This document shows, piece after piece, positions 16,330-29,207 of a stretch of DNA of 64,000 nt; position 1 is the stretch's first letter, and every line of letters starts with the position of its first letter. The DNA is from Pegea sp. RAD2-039. Lineage: Eukaryota; Chordata; Thaliacea; Salpida; Salpidae. A model generated the notes under the pieces. That model searched no databases, was not told the origin of the DNA, and saw only the letters and a program-made list of their open reading frames with translations. Where the stretch lies: positions 992,001-1,056,000 of the forward strand of contig JAQGEQ010000339.1 of NCBI GenBank assembly GCA_034620365.1. Reading direction: 5' to 3'. The position numbers and the translations under genes were made by a program.

Positions 16330-19300
16330 TCAAACTGAGAGGGAAACGTAGCTGTTGTATTGTTTGATATTTCTTTTCAAAATAGCTGAACATTCACCCA
16401 AAACTCGTTCAAACCTCGACCTATCTAGCTTTACACATTTTAAAACACTGGTCGCAACTACAGTTGCAGCGCGTGGTCTATCCAATAACAAAGCGATCTC
16501 ACCTAAAGAGATGAAAGTGAAATTTCACAAAGCTTCAAATTTAATTGTAAAAAATAAAACCAACCAAAGTAGTCAGAAGCTCCTAGAACACCAACTTGAG
16601 CGTATTCATCATATTCTGAAGATCCTTTTTGCAAAACTAAAGCTGTTCCCTGAATCAAATATCGATTTTTAAACATCTGATAATCGACAAATTAGTAACT
16701 TACTTCAACAATAATGAAAAAGTCATTTCCCGGTTGTCCCTGGACAACTACTTCTTGGTCAGGTTTAAATGTAACTGGTTCAAGCGCATCAGCCACGGTC
16801 AATCTTTCCCATTCATCGAGACTCTCTACAAATCAATTGATAAACAAAATCATTCAGAACATCAACAGAATTTACCTAAAATAGAAACTTTGCTGAGAAA
16901 TTCCTCGTACATCCGTCGCTTCTTCTGAGTGCTTCCCATCAAGATACGCCTGTAACTATCTCGATCAATCGCCCACAGCTTCAGTTGGGTCCTTGCCCGT
17001 ACATCAGCAGCTCTTGGAGTTCCGTAAATCAGAGCTAGTTCACCAAAACTCGCTCCTTCGCCAATCGTAGACACAAGCGTCTTATTAACATATATCTAAA
17101 CGAGAATGGTCAATTTTGCTTCAAATCAACTTTAAAAAAAGACAATTTATTCACATCAACTTCTCCTTGATCAATAATGTAGAAATTGTCTCCATGGTCA
17201 CCCTGTTTGATGATGTATTCACCAACAAAACATGAAACTGGAAACATAGCATCAAATATATCAGATCTTTCATTTTCATCTAGATGAGAGAACAAGACGT
17301 TTTTTTCGATGGCTTTTGCTAGAGCAGCCATTGTTTTGTAATCTTTAGTAATAACCTAAAGAGTAGTTTTGTTTTTGTGGATTGAAGCTATCTATTCACG
17401 TTTCTTTACCTTTTTCACGTAATTTTTCACATCATCTTCTTGAACTACTTCAGCACTAACAGCATTTCGTCGGACTCTTCCTTTTTGTGTGTAAGATTCC
17501 GGAGTCATCATTGCTTCATCATCACTGGTTTTTTCTTCTTCTTTTTTAGCAATTTCTTCCAGTCGCTTTTCTTCCACCATTCTATCAGATTCTTCCTATA
17601 AGTGAAAATAACAGATTTTCAAAAATTCGAAATGCTTATTTTGAACAATTAACCTTTTCAAGTTTTTCGAAATATTCTTTTAGAAACTTCATCGGAGCAG
17701 CTGGCTTATGCACGCAAAGCTAAAAAGCAAGGAATTTTAGATTAGAAAAATTGAGATAATTCATATTTGACCAATTAGTAGTAAATTGAATATCAATCAA
17801 TATTACTGAAGTAATGTACATGCTTAAAACTATTTAGAATATATGAGCTGTTTACAAGTATCATAACAAACCATTAAATTTAAATTAATCTGATAAAAAT
17901 ACCTAAAAATTTATCTATAACTTTTTGTTTATTCATTGCATATATAACAAAGAAAAATTTAAAACCAAAGTTCATATTAAATGACTTAAATATAAACAAA
18001 ATATGTAAAAGTATAAAATAAACCTACTCTAAATTAGCAAATAGTCAATAAATAGAACACAATTTTCATAAAATATCAAAAAAAGTAAACATTAAACTTC
18101 AAACTAAAAAAAATATTAAATTCCAAACTGTAATGTTTCAGTGACAGCTAAAAGCTGACATAATTCATTTATGTCTAAATTGGCCATTTAATAAACTGGC
18201 TCAGACAACAACTTTTATCTAACATTATATATAAAATATTTAAAAAACTTTTATAAAATAAAGAAATTTTGATTATATAAAATGTATAAATTTTACTAAT
18301 TCAGGGTTTTTAAACTTATAATTAAATTAAGTTTGATTATTTTACAATATTATAAAATACCAGACTAAATCATAATATAGAAACTGTTTGGTTTTCTAAA
18401 ATTATAATTTTTTTTCAATTTTACTAAAAAAGTTTGCAGCATATTGCTCTATGCTTATTCTATCCTTAACAAAACTTAAGTTTTCATTTTTTTAGCAAAT
18501 GTGAAAATTTATCTATAACAAATTTAGTGATCATATTTAAATCACAATTTTTAAAGAAACAATAAAACTATTTAAAGAATTGTTGTTAATTAAAAATTTT
18601 CTTAAGATTAACTAGACTAGTTTTTATCAAAAATTGAAAAATCTCACAACAAAATAGTAAAATAAACAATTAATTAACAAAAATCTTATAAACTATCTAA
18701 GAGCTTTGATTTCTAAATAAGGTTCAAATGCGATGTGATAAACAGAATACTGAGAAACCGCTTTAAAATATAAAATACTATTTATAGCCTTGTTTACTAA
18801 TCTATCAAAGACTATTAAAAATATTTCACATTTAGTAAAAGTCAAGTAAAATGTTAAATTTTAAACAGAACAGTAGTTTATAGCCATGTTATTTATTTTA
18901 TAAATTTTATTTTATTATAAATTATTTTAAATAAAGTACAACCTAAAAATTTAGTTGAATGATGTCATATGTCACACAGCTAATTCTACACAAAATCAGT
19001 CTAAAGCCATTATCTTTTGGTCTAAGATGAAGTTTAGACTTTGAACTAAATTCTATTGACATTTTAGTTTTATTTTAAAAATAAAGCACACATAAAAATC
19101 CATCAAAATGTAAATAATTTGAAACAGTTAAAATCATAGAAAAAATCACCTAACAAATACTGTGCAAAAAAGGTATAACAAATTTTATAAAAATTAAAGG
19201 TTTTATTTAAAAATTTATATTTTGCTTCTAATGGTTTTTCAACAATTAATTTTTTATAAATGAGATAAAAACTTTATCAAATCTAAAAAGATAATTTACT

Positions 19301-19507
19301 TTTCCATATTTATAGCTTATTTTATTTGATACTTATATATTTTTATAAAATAAGAATATTTTCTAAATAAATACAATTAAAAAAATAATTTTGCTGAAGT
19401 AAATTAAACAAAGTTACCTGAACAATTCCATCTTTAAGTATTGTTTGAATATCATGTTCTTGAACATAAGTTTCACATTCACGAACATTTTCATTATTCT
19501 CATTCAT
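16330..19507 (-). CDS. PRKAR1: cAMP-dependent protein kinase type I regulatory subunit
   Basis: Canonical PKA regulatory subunit. Eight minus-strand exons: 19418-19507, 17654-17719, 17410-17595, 17155-17355, 16876-17095, 16704-16825, 16565-16649 and 16330-16502. They sum to 1143 nt, 380 residues, against 381 in human RI-alpha. The N-terminal dimerisation/docking domain is clear ([20 protein letters not shown], then [14 protein letters not shown]). The inhibitory sequence is [11 protein letters not shown], with Ala at the pseudophosphorylation position. Both cAMP sites are intact ([15 protein letters not shown] and [15 protein letters not shown]), and the C-terminus [13 protein letters not shown] is almost that of vertebrates. 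The first intron (17720-19417) is long for this window and AT-rich, a possible place for regulation or alternative first exons. It lies upstream of a divergent paralogue in the same orientation. Confidence 0.97.
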
Positions 19508-22500
19508 TTTGATTACTAACAAAAACTTGATTCAAATTAAAAAAAAAATGATTAATGACGATTTTAATACTGATAAATTGTTTTAACAGCAAATATCTTT
19601 GATAAAACAGAATTATTAAAAATACAAATTTCAAATAACAATTTATTTAAATAAATAGTTAATTATTAAAACTAATTTAAAATTAGAAAAAATATATTTT
19701 TTTATTCTTTTTAATTGATATGTTTTTCAAAAAGCATTCTATTAATTTTGATAATAAATATCTAGTTTAAAACCAGCAAAGTATTCATCCATCTACTACA
19801 AGTTTTTCATAAAGCTTTTATTGTGATGATTATTAGATAATAAATTTACAAAAATATATTTCATAAGGTATAAGACTAAATACTTTTGAAATAATAATCA
19901 ATATCAATAAATATGTAAGATTATATATGAAATATAAATTTTAGCTATAAAATTATAAAACAAAATATTTCATACTTATTAAATAGAATAAAAATAAAGA
20001 ATTTAAAAAGAAGTATTTGTGATGTACCCGGATATTTGCTGCTTACAAATAATTAAAAAATATATAAATAAAAATTTATAATCAGTTTAATTTGATTTTT
20101 AAATACTTACATAATGCAAAAATAAATATTTAATGATTGAATTTACAATTACACCCAAAACAAAAACAGCTATTAATGTTTACGTAAATAATCTTTCTCA
20201 AATTAAAAAAACTTACTTTATTCTAAGAGACTACAAACAAGATGAAATATCAGTTATTCACCCAAAGCTTTTTAACATTAGCAGTTTAAGAACTGACAGC
20301 AAATACCAAAGATAATAATAAAATTTGGAATAAAAGCATACAAACAAACTAAATTAAGTGACAAATATATACGTCGATAGAAAACAAGAGAATACCTGAA
20401 GCCAAAGTGCTTCAAAATAGTTTTTGCAAACATTTTCTAGTTTAGTTTACGAGTAACCAATAAAAATTAAGTACTATAGGTTAGAAAAAATATTCTGTGG
20501 TTAATAAATGAGTTTGCTGAAATAATTAAACCATTTGAACTCACTTTTCATTTTATTTTAAGGTTTTTCAAGTACGATTATTTTAATAAAAACTAAATAG
20601 AATTGATAAACAAAGGAAAGTTTATATAAAAAATACAAAACTAAATGATAAAAGTCGTTTTATTGCTGTTTTATGATACAGTATAAAATACAATTTAGTA
20701 TATAGTCAAAGTTATCTGTTAACTATAGAATTTTAAAGCTTATAGACATATTAATTTTACAAACTTAAATTAAAGATACTAACTTAGATAATAAAATATC
20801 TTATAAAAGCTTATCACAAATATATGATAGATTCAGTATATCTTCTGATATTGCTTGGTTTGATCACTGGCTGTAAACTCTGAGTAATGCAAGAATAAAA
20901 AAAAACTGATAATTGACGTGTATTTATAGAAATTATACGTTTTTTATCATTGTAAAAAATGTCACTTGAAATACTTAAGCTTAGAGTAAGGCTTATCCAA
21001 AAGCAAAGTAAGAAATAAAAAGTTTTAAACAAGTTACTTGAGGTGATATTCCAACTTGACCTAGTTTTTCAGCCAAGATAAATCGAACCTTAAATCAATG
21101 AAAACTTGTTGGTTAGACAATGCTTCAAAGAGATAGCACTTAAAGTTTTCTAAATAGCTAATCTTATTACTTTTTTATACTTCATAAATATTAAAAAATA
21201 AATTAAGAGCTTAGAATTCGATTTGGCAGATATTATTTTCATAAGGTTGAAGGACTCTCTAATCAATCGGGAATAAGTTGTAAAAATTTTTATACTATGA
21301 TAAATATTTTATGTGGGATTCGTTATTTTTATGCAATTCTTACCGATGTACGTTAGCAATGTATGTACTCTAGTGTCAGTATTAATAGCAATAATTTAGA
21401 TAGTACTTCTGTCTTATATTGGTACTTATATGAATAAACCGCTATTTCAGTATTAGTATGACTTTGTTAAGGTAATTAAAGTTTAACTAACTTTATAACT
21501 CTCAGTTTAGATTTATACAACTTTCTTATAGCTACACTAAAATAGCCAAAGTATATTATGCTGACTATTTAAAAGAAGTTTTTGCTTTTACTCAAATAAT
21601 TAACTAGTCTGTATTGGATTGTTTCTATCTCTTATTTAAAAAAGCTTTATTTTAAATATTTTGAAAAAGTAACAAAAACGTTCTTAATAAGCTAGGCAAA
21701 TATTTCGCTTTGGTTTAATTCGTTTTATTTTGGAAATATTGTTTAAATAAATAAATAAATTGATAAAGCATTTGAATTTATTATAAATATGGGTAGCCAA
21801 TTATAATTTTGAATACAAGTTATATACCGATTGTAGTTATTTTCGCTTAGCACAAAAACCAGGTTTTATTTTTACTTAAATAAAAGCATTCTATAAAACT
21901 TATCTTTATCAATTCGCTATGACATTCAAATCTCAGTAAACTGTATTATAACTTAATTTGATTACATTTCTATGTACACTTTTTTTGAAATAATTACTTT
22001 CAATTAATTAAAAATAATCAAACAGGTTGATGTAAATTATTTGTGGTAGCTAAGAAATTTATGAAATAAATGTTATGAAACTGAACAAGAATTTAAATTT
22101 TCAGCAATTGTATAAAATGTCTTTGGTCTACAAATAAGAATAATCAAACTTTCATTTGTCAGTTTCTACGTTAAATAATGTAACCTTGTAATGTTTAACT
22201 AGTTTTAAAAAGAAAATTTCAACATTTTTATGGTTTAAAAGAAGTAGATATTAAGCAACTACAAATGTTATTTGTGAGAATGTGTGTTAGCGAGAGGTGC
22301 TCTCTTCAGGCGCGCTCCTTTGCATTTATTGTAACAAATAAAAAAATAAATAAATAAAAACATAATATAAAAAAACCTTTTTGAAGTACAGTTTCTGTGC
22401 TATGGCGAACTATTCCCATAATGTAAACTATTTAAAAGTCCAAAATAACCACTTTTCGAAATTTTGTATAGCGCGAACAATAATATTAATAAGAAATAGA

Positions 22501-22893
22501 ACAATTTGAAAAATATTTTTACGTTTTATGAAGGTTGCTGAAATAAATAGTAAGATAACTTGTAAGAATTTTACATCTCATATACATCCCTGCATTTTAG
22601 ACAATTAAACAAAGTAAAAAAATTTGTTGTCATATATTTATTTTATATAATTTAAATATTATATTGTCATGTGAATATTTTATTTTTACTAAAATTATAA
22701 TTACATAAATTTTATTGTAAATGCATGTTTTGCTCCAAGTTTTATTATTATTTAAAGTAATAACCGAATTAATATATTAATATTTTCAATCAAGAAATAA
22801 AAAAAACTGTATTAAAGTTGTTACTTTTTTCATTTACTACAAAAAACATTCTATAATTTTTTTATTTTAATTTCCAGAAAGTTTAAAAACAAA
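19508..22893. other. AT-rich intergenic sequence
   Basis: Lies between the divergent starts of PRKAR1 and NCAPD2. Apart from the 66-bp hairpin element at 22265, listed separately, I see nothing I can support. Open frames near 20.1 and 20.9 kb look like chance. Confidence 0.5.
22265..22330 (+). repeat. 66-bp hairpin repeat, copy 1
   Basis: This segment recurs at 46285-46350 with about four differences in 66 bases, although its AT-rich surroundings do not match. It is GC-richer than its flanks and contains a perfect stem-loop, GAGAG-GTG-CTCTC. It is followed by an A-rich tract (AAATAAATAAATAAA), as at the 3' end of a SINE or LINE. The origin is unknown; a conserved retroposon tail or a structured RNA are both possible. 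Confidence 0.7.
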
Positions 22894-25800
22894 ATGGAGG
22901 GCTTTAAATTACCATCATCTATTGAAAATGTTTTTGAATCTTCTTATGGAACAAAAAGGTTATCAAAATCCGAAATACGCTCAGGGTTACAAGGTATTAC
23001 ATAACTCCATATTAAAATAGTATCTCAAAGAATTTATACTTTTTTTTCATTTATTTTTCTGTAGTTATTGTTTTATGTTCTTGATAAGAGCTATATAGTT
23101 CACTATCTGCAAAATTACTTTAAATCAATGAATGAGTAAATACATTTTATTAAGTACCTAAAAAGTATCCAAATTTATGTAGATGTTAAACCTGCCATGA
23201 GTAGAGGAAACCTTATGGATCAAACAACTTTTGATATACTCTGTAATACTATTTCTAGATTTGAGTCATTAGAATTATCATTAAAGCAGACATCTTTGGA
23301 TATTATAAAAAAAGGTATTTAGCATTTTTTTATTAATAGTTTAAATTTTGTAAACATGTGTTGATTATAGAATTGTATTTTTATTTTTATAGTATAACTT
23401 TGTTTTTTGATTACTTGTTTTAATAATTAATTATCTTAAAGTTTATGACAAAGTTTAAACTTTTTAATTTCATCAATAACTAAGTTTTGAGATTTTGATT
23501 TTGTTAAAATTTAAATAATATTTAAAAGTTCTAAACTCAAAAATAGTTTTAGAGACAAATTCATGTTTATTTCATTCTTGTTAAAAGTATAAAACTTGTT
23601 TGCTTTATTATATAAGACCTTTCATCATTTCTTTATGTTTCTATTTTGTTCTGTATTTGCTATAAAAGCTGTATAGTTTATTATCTGCAGCCAGATAAAT
23701 AAATTCATTGTAAGTTATTATTATTAACTTTCATAAAACTGATATATTTTCAGTGGAGCATATGTAATCTATTTTTTTCTATTTTAAGCTGCAAGCAACT
23801 GTACAAAGCAATTTGGTAAATTGTTATCTTTTGGAGCTGAAATTACTACTGAAGACAAACAAAAATATTTGAAAGTTCTTAAACAAACTATTTACATTTT
23901 AATAAACTTATCAACTGAAGTTTATCAAGAAAGTACCAAGAAAAATATTCTACTCATGCAGAAAAGTCGTTCTAAAAAGGTTTCTTCAGGTAACTTCTAT
24001 ATTTTTCTTTTATCATCTTCATTATAAACTTCAATTTGATGGAATATTTTTTAATCTCACTTAACTTTTAAACTGCAGGATGTTTGCTTAGTATTTCATA
24101 ATATATTACTTGAATAAGTTATTCTGATTTTAGGCATTGACATTGAAACTGAACTTCAATGTGTCATTCAACTGATAATGTCTTTTTTGGATCTTGATAT
24201 TAGTAAGCTTTGGGAAAATCGACTTGTGGATGATGCTTTTGTTAAGTTGGTGGCTTTTCTTTGTAGTTTTATTCCATCTAAAGATCTGAGACATAATTTT
24301 AATCGAAATAGATGAAACGTTAAAGTTTTATACATTTAATATTAATTTAATAATTTTTAAACATTTAAATTTTTACATTTATTTATTTTTGTTGTTTTCT
24401 ATTTACAACAATTGTATTTACAGATTGCTGGAAAATTTTCTCTACAATCTATTAGAAAATCAGCAATTAGTAAAAGATAGAACTTTAAAATTATTAATAT
24501 TTGAAGCCCTTGGTTGCCTTATCAAAAAGTTTGTTTATATTTTTAAACAGTTCTTATAAAATCTCTCACAAAATAATTTCATTTAACTAAATTTGTAATG
24601 ATTAATTTGCATAATTATTTGCTTTTTTAGATTTGGACAAAATGTAAACACAGAATTTAAAGTGGTTCAAATGATACAAAATTTTGAACACATTTCTTCA
24701 TCTCTTGCAGAAGCTCTATTTATTTGGACAGATAAATTCAAATTTACTTCTCTTCTTCCTCAAGTTTTAAGGTTTTATATTTAAATAAAAGTCCCAATAA
24801 ACTATTTATTTCTTCAATAGAGAGTTGGATTTAATCTGTGAAGAAGATCTAATGAAAGATGTAGCTATCGCGCGGTCAATCTCAAATTTTATCACGGAAT
24901 TGGGTAAACTTCTTCCAAATCAGCTGCTGGCAAACATCGATCTACTATTTGATCGTTTAGGACAAGAAGTGATTTCAAAATTAAATATTTATTTGCAAAT
25001 TAAACGTTGAAAACCTTCCAGCCCTACTCCATCCGAAATTCGATTGTGGATTGTATCAGAGAAATCTTACTCAACATCTTATGTAAAGAAGATGCTGATG
25101 AGAAATCAAGATCTAATCGGTAAGATGAGGATCAGGAAGATGATACTTGACCTCAATCTTTATAGGGATCACTTCATCGAGGTTCTCTTTGAACATGCAA
25201 ATTTGGATACGAACGCGTTTGCAAGATCGCGCGCTGTTAACTCACTTGTGGCACTCGTTAAAGCCGAATCATTTCCCATCAAAAGAAGTCATGATCTTGT
25301 TGATCTCGGAGTAAAACTTCTTCTTGATAAAAGTGGTCTTGTTAGAAAAGCAGCTCTTCAGTTACTCACAGGATTGCTGACGTGGAACCCTTTTGGGGCA
25401 AATGTTTGTTGAATCGTTTTGTAAGATTTGTTCAGTTTCAATTTTGTTTCTTTTTAGCTCACAGTGAAATCTTTAAAAGAAAATTTAGAAAAAGCTGAAG
25501 AAAAACTGAAAGAGTTACAGAAAGATCTTCCTGCTAAAATGGAATCAGAAGAAGAAGAAAAAAAAGAAGATGAGGATGAAGATAAAACTCCGGATGTCGT
25601 TGAAGAAGAAGAGAGTGCTGCTGACTGCCAAGTCAAGAAACAAAAAGTTTGTTTTTCTACCTTAGATGAGTCGAGATAATTTATCAAATCTTCCAGGAGA
25701 TTGTCACTTACTTCTCAATGGCTTATGGATTTGTTCAAAGAATTCATGACGCATCTCATCTTCTCAGTCAACTTCTTCTTTCGAAGACACAATCTGATGT

Positions 25801-28800
25801 TCTTGAATCAATCCAATTTTTCAAAGTTGCTTTCCAATTCAATCTTGATTTTGTGATTGAGGGTTAGTTGATGTTTCATCTTCAACATCCAATCAACAAA
25901 TCGCGTTTAATCGAAGGCATCGACTCTATGGTTCACCAGATCTTCAGCGAAGATCAAAAAATTCGTGATGCAGTCGTGTCAGCATACACAGAAATGTTCT
26001 TTCAAAATCCCACCAACAGCAGCAGGTCCACACCTGACTTCTTCTCATTTCAACTGTAAACTCATTTTGCTGCTTCTCTCAGGTCAATGAATCCTTTAAT
26101 GATAGTTCAAAATCTGACTTCTATCACTAAACGAGTCACTTCTGCAAGTGTTATTGCCTTCCAATGTTTGCTCACTGAACTTCAGAAGAACCAAGTTATT
26201 CCACCGACTGCTATTCAAGTGAGACATATAATAAAAATGTGATTTAAGTAACGTTGTTGACAACGAGACTCTTCAATTTATTACCTCTGCTGTGTTCCAA
26301 CTTTAGACTGCTTCAAAAGATCTTTGTTATCTGTAGTTACGACTTCAATATCAAGTTGATGTGACTTTTAATCGAAAAATTTGGATTTTTTCAGATTATT
26401 TGGAACAAACTTAGCAGTTCATCAAACGAAGACATCAATGAAGTTAAATTGATTTTTAAATTGATCAGCATACTGGCCCAGTAAGCTTTTGTGACTAAAA
26501 TGGCTTTTTTAAAAGTTTCTCTTTAAATTTTCAAATATTTAAAACTTTTTTGGTCATTTTGTGATCTTCTGAATTTTTGTTTCAGTAAAAATCCAGAAAT
26601 GCTTCGAGGCAAATTAGATTTGCTCGTCAAAGTCGGCTTACGTCATGTCGAGCAACAAAACGGTTACCATGACTTCCAACTAGCAGAAGTCACTTGCATT
26701 GTTCTTTCTAAAGTAGCAACACCTTCAAAAAGCTCTAAAAAATCTCCAAAATATTCACATGATCATTTAGTGATTAAATCTGTTTTAGATCTTGCTGTGA
26801 AAGGTTTTTGATGTTAAAACTTTCTACAGTTTGATGTTGATATCATTTTCTACTTCAGGATTTCCTTTGAAGTCGAATAATTACATCAAATTCGTGGATG
26901 AAGCTATAGCAGTCCTCATCAACTTGTCTGAATCACCTTTTAAGATCATAAAACAATTTTTCAATTCAATCTTCAGTATTGTTTGTGAGTTGATGATAAA
27001 ATCTTCTAAATCTTCATCTCAAAAAACCTCCATTGAACTTTCAGCCTCATCAGAAGTAGACAGCGAACTCTTGACAAGATTATTCAGTATTTCTGGTACA
27101 TTAGCATTAAAGGCATTTGCATATGTTGATTGTGAAGTACAAGCTGATCTAAATCGCAAAAAATCGTTAGTGTCAGACTCTAATCACTAAAAGATCATTT
27201 TTCAACTTTTAAAATTATTCGCAGAAAATCTAAAAGTTCGAAAAAACGCGACAAGACATCTCGAAGAAAGAGCCAAAATAAAAGCCAGGTACATTTACCA
27301 CCTCAATATGACCACTGATCACCTCAGTATGACCACTGACCACCTTAGTATGACCACTGACCACCTCAGTATGACCACTGACCACCTCAATATAACCACT
27401 GACCACCTCTATATGACCACTGACCACCTCAATATAACCACTGACCACCTCAGTATGACCACTGACCACCTCAGTATGACCACTGACCACCTCAATATGA
27501 CCACTGAATATCTATCACTTCAGGTCGACCAAGATGATGAAGAAGATGAAGCTGATACTGACAATGGACAAGATCATCAAGACTTAATCAACCAAATCAT
27601 AGAGAATGAAATTGTTGGTCAGTAAGAACCCCCAAATATCATCTAAATGCTAAAAATCTCTTCAAATAGGTCCCAAGACACTTCTTGGGATTATCTCTCG
27701 TCTCCTCGTCCAAGCTTGCTCTGAAACTGAAATTGTTGATGAAGCTTCAGTCCGTCTACAAAGTGCTTCCACCTTAGCTTTGTCTAAATACATGACAGTA
27801 ATAAAGATAAATTAGAAAAAAAAGTCTTCCTCTCATCATCTGATCTTAGGTGAGCATGAAATTTTGCGAAAAGCATCTTCGCCTCTTCTTCACCTTGCTG
27901 GAGAAGTCGCCACACGAGAATATTCGTGCTAATCTTGTGGTTTGTGTCTCTGACCTTTGTGTACGATTTCCTAACCTACTAGAACCTTGGACCACTCGGA
28001 TTTACAACAGGTTGTTAACAGCAACGCGTGATTCAATTCATCTTTTAAACGTTTCTTTCACCAGATTGAATGATGAGTCGGAGTTAGTCAGGATCTACAC
28101 TCTCAAGGTTCTCACTAATCTCATTTTAATTGATATGATAAAAGTGAAAGGACAAGTTAGCGAAATCGCGCGCTGTATCGTCGCCAAGAACACCAAGTTG
28201 TCGTCTATTGCCAAAAACTTCTTCTGTGATCTCTCTAAAAAGGTTTGAGTCTTACAAACTCCCCGATTCTAACCCCAACCACCTCACAGGGCAACTCACT
28301 CTACAACATTGTCCCTGACATCATCTCACGACTTTCAGGAAGTGACAGCAACCTTGGCGACGACGACTACCGCGTTGTCATGACATTCATCTTCGATTTT
28401 ATCTCGAAGGACAAACAAGTAGAGAGCTTGATGGAGAAGATATGTTATCGCTTCAAAGCCACCAGGTAGTAAGATCTGTCTTAAGATCATCATCAGATGT
28501 TTGGATGTTGATAGGGATGAAGATCAGTTGAGGAATCTCGCGTTCTGTTTGACGTTGCTTCCATATTCAGAGAAATGTTTCAAGAAGTTGGTTGATTGCT
28601 GCCCCTTCTACATCGACTCGCTCGGAGATACAGTGATCTTTGATTCATTTCAAATTGTCATTTCAAAAATAAGAAAGAATTTGAAACAGGATGTAAAGGT
28701 GGGTTAGAAAGTCAATAATTCGATTGATAAAAAGATGATTGTTAGGAGAAAGCCGATGAGTTTGAAGAAAAGTTGACTGAAAATCATGTCCGTCTGTTCG

Positions 28801-29207
28801 GAGAGAAGAAATCGGTTGCTAAGGCAGCGGCAGCGATTGCTGAGTGTTCCAACATTAATGCTTGTGAGTTTGATTGAGTTTGAATTTGTGAAAATAATTA
28901 CAAAATGTTTGTAGCTGAAAATAAAACAGGATCTAGAACAGAGAAGGTGAAACGAAACGTCAAAAAACACAAGATTGACTTTTCATCTAGTGAAGAGTCT
29001 GATGAAGATGAAGTATCTGGCGGTGAATCGAAAGGTTTGTCGTCTTCATTTGTTTTCAATTTAAATAAAAACGATTTTATGAATGAAGAAAACGAAAACT
29101 GTGAAGAAGAAGAAGAAAATGCGGCTGATAAAAGTGCCCCTGACGAAAATCACACCCCGATTCGGCGAAGAAGGTCGCAAAGAAATAAAAGTTTACTGCG
29201 AGCTTAA
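22894..29207 (+). CDS. NCAPD2: Condensin complex subunit 1 (CAP-D2)
   Basis: HEAT-repeat subunit of condensin I, needed for mitotic chromosome compaction. Twenty-five exons: 22894-22993, 23183-23314, 23789-23989, 24134-24245, 24424-24528, 24631-24771, 24821-24968, 25022-25119, 25166-25403, 25458-25646, 25697-25862, 25917-26025, 26083-26218, 26395-26480, 26586-26803, 26859-27171, 27225-27288, 27524-27617, 27670-27797, 27850-28010, 28065-28242, 28290-28465, 28515-28698, 28746-28863 and 28915-29207. They total 3888 nt, 1295 residues (human 1401). Diagnostic blocks: FARSRAVNSLVALVKAESFP, LRLFFTLLEKSP, VRFPNLLEPWT, DMIKVKGQVSEIARC, IAKNFFCDLSKK, YNIVPDIISRLSG and KDKQVESLMEKICYRFKATR. Exon 10 adds an acidic linker, and the C-terminal tail is acidic then basic (RRRRSQRNKS), as in animal orthologues. 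The ATG follows an acceptor-like TTTCCAG, so a 5' untranslated exon is likely. A 21-bp minisatellite fills the intron after exon 17. An AATAAA is at 29356. Confidence 0.96.
27308..27517. repeat. 21-bp minisatellite, 10 units, in an NCAPD2 intron
   Basis: Ten tandem copies of a 21-base unit with consensus ATGACCACTGACCACCTCAG plus one base, varying at a few sites. It occupies most of the intron 27289-27523. The plus-strand frame through it is open and runs into the next exon (repeating MTTDHLS), but a TGA just upstream blocks read-through from the previous exon, so I read it as intronic. Confidence 0.9.

Noticed and set aside
27230-27490. Minus-strand frame of VVSGHTE repeats
   Set aside because: A reading of the intronic 21-bp minisatellite; no family similarity.
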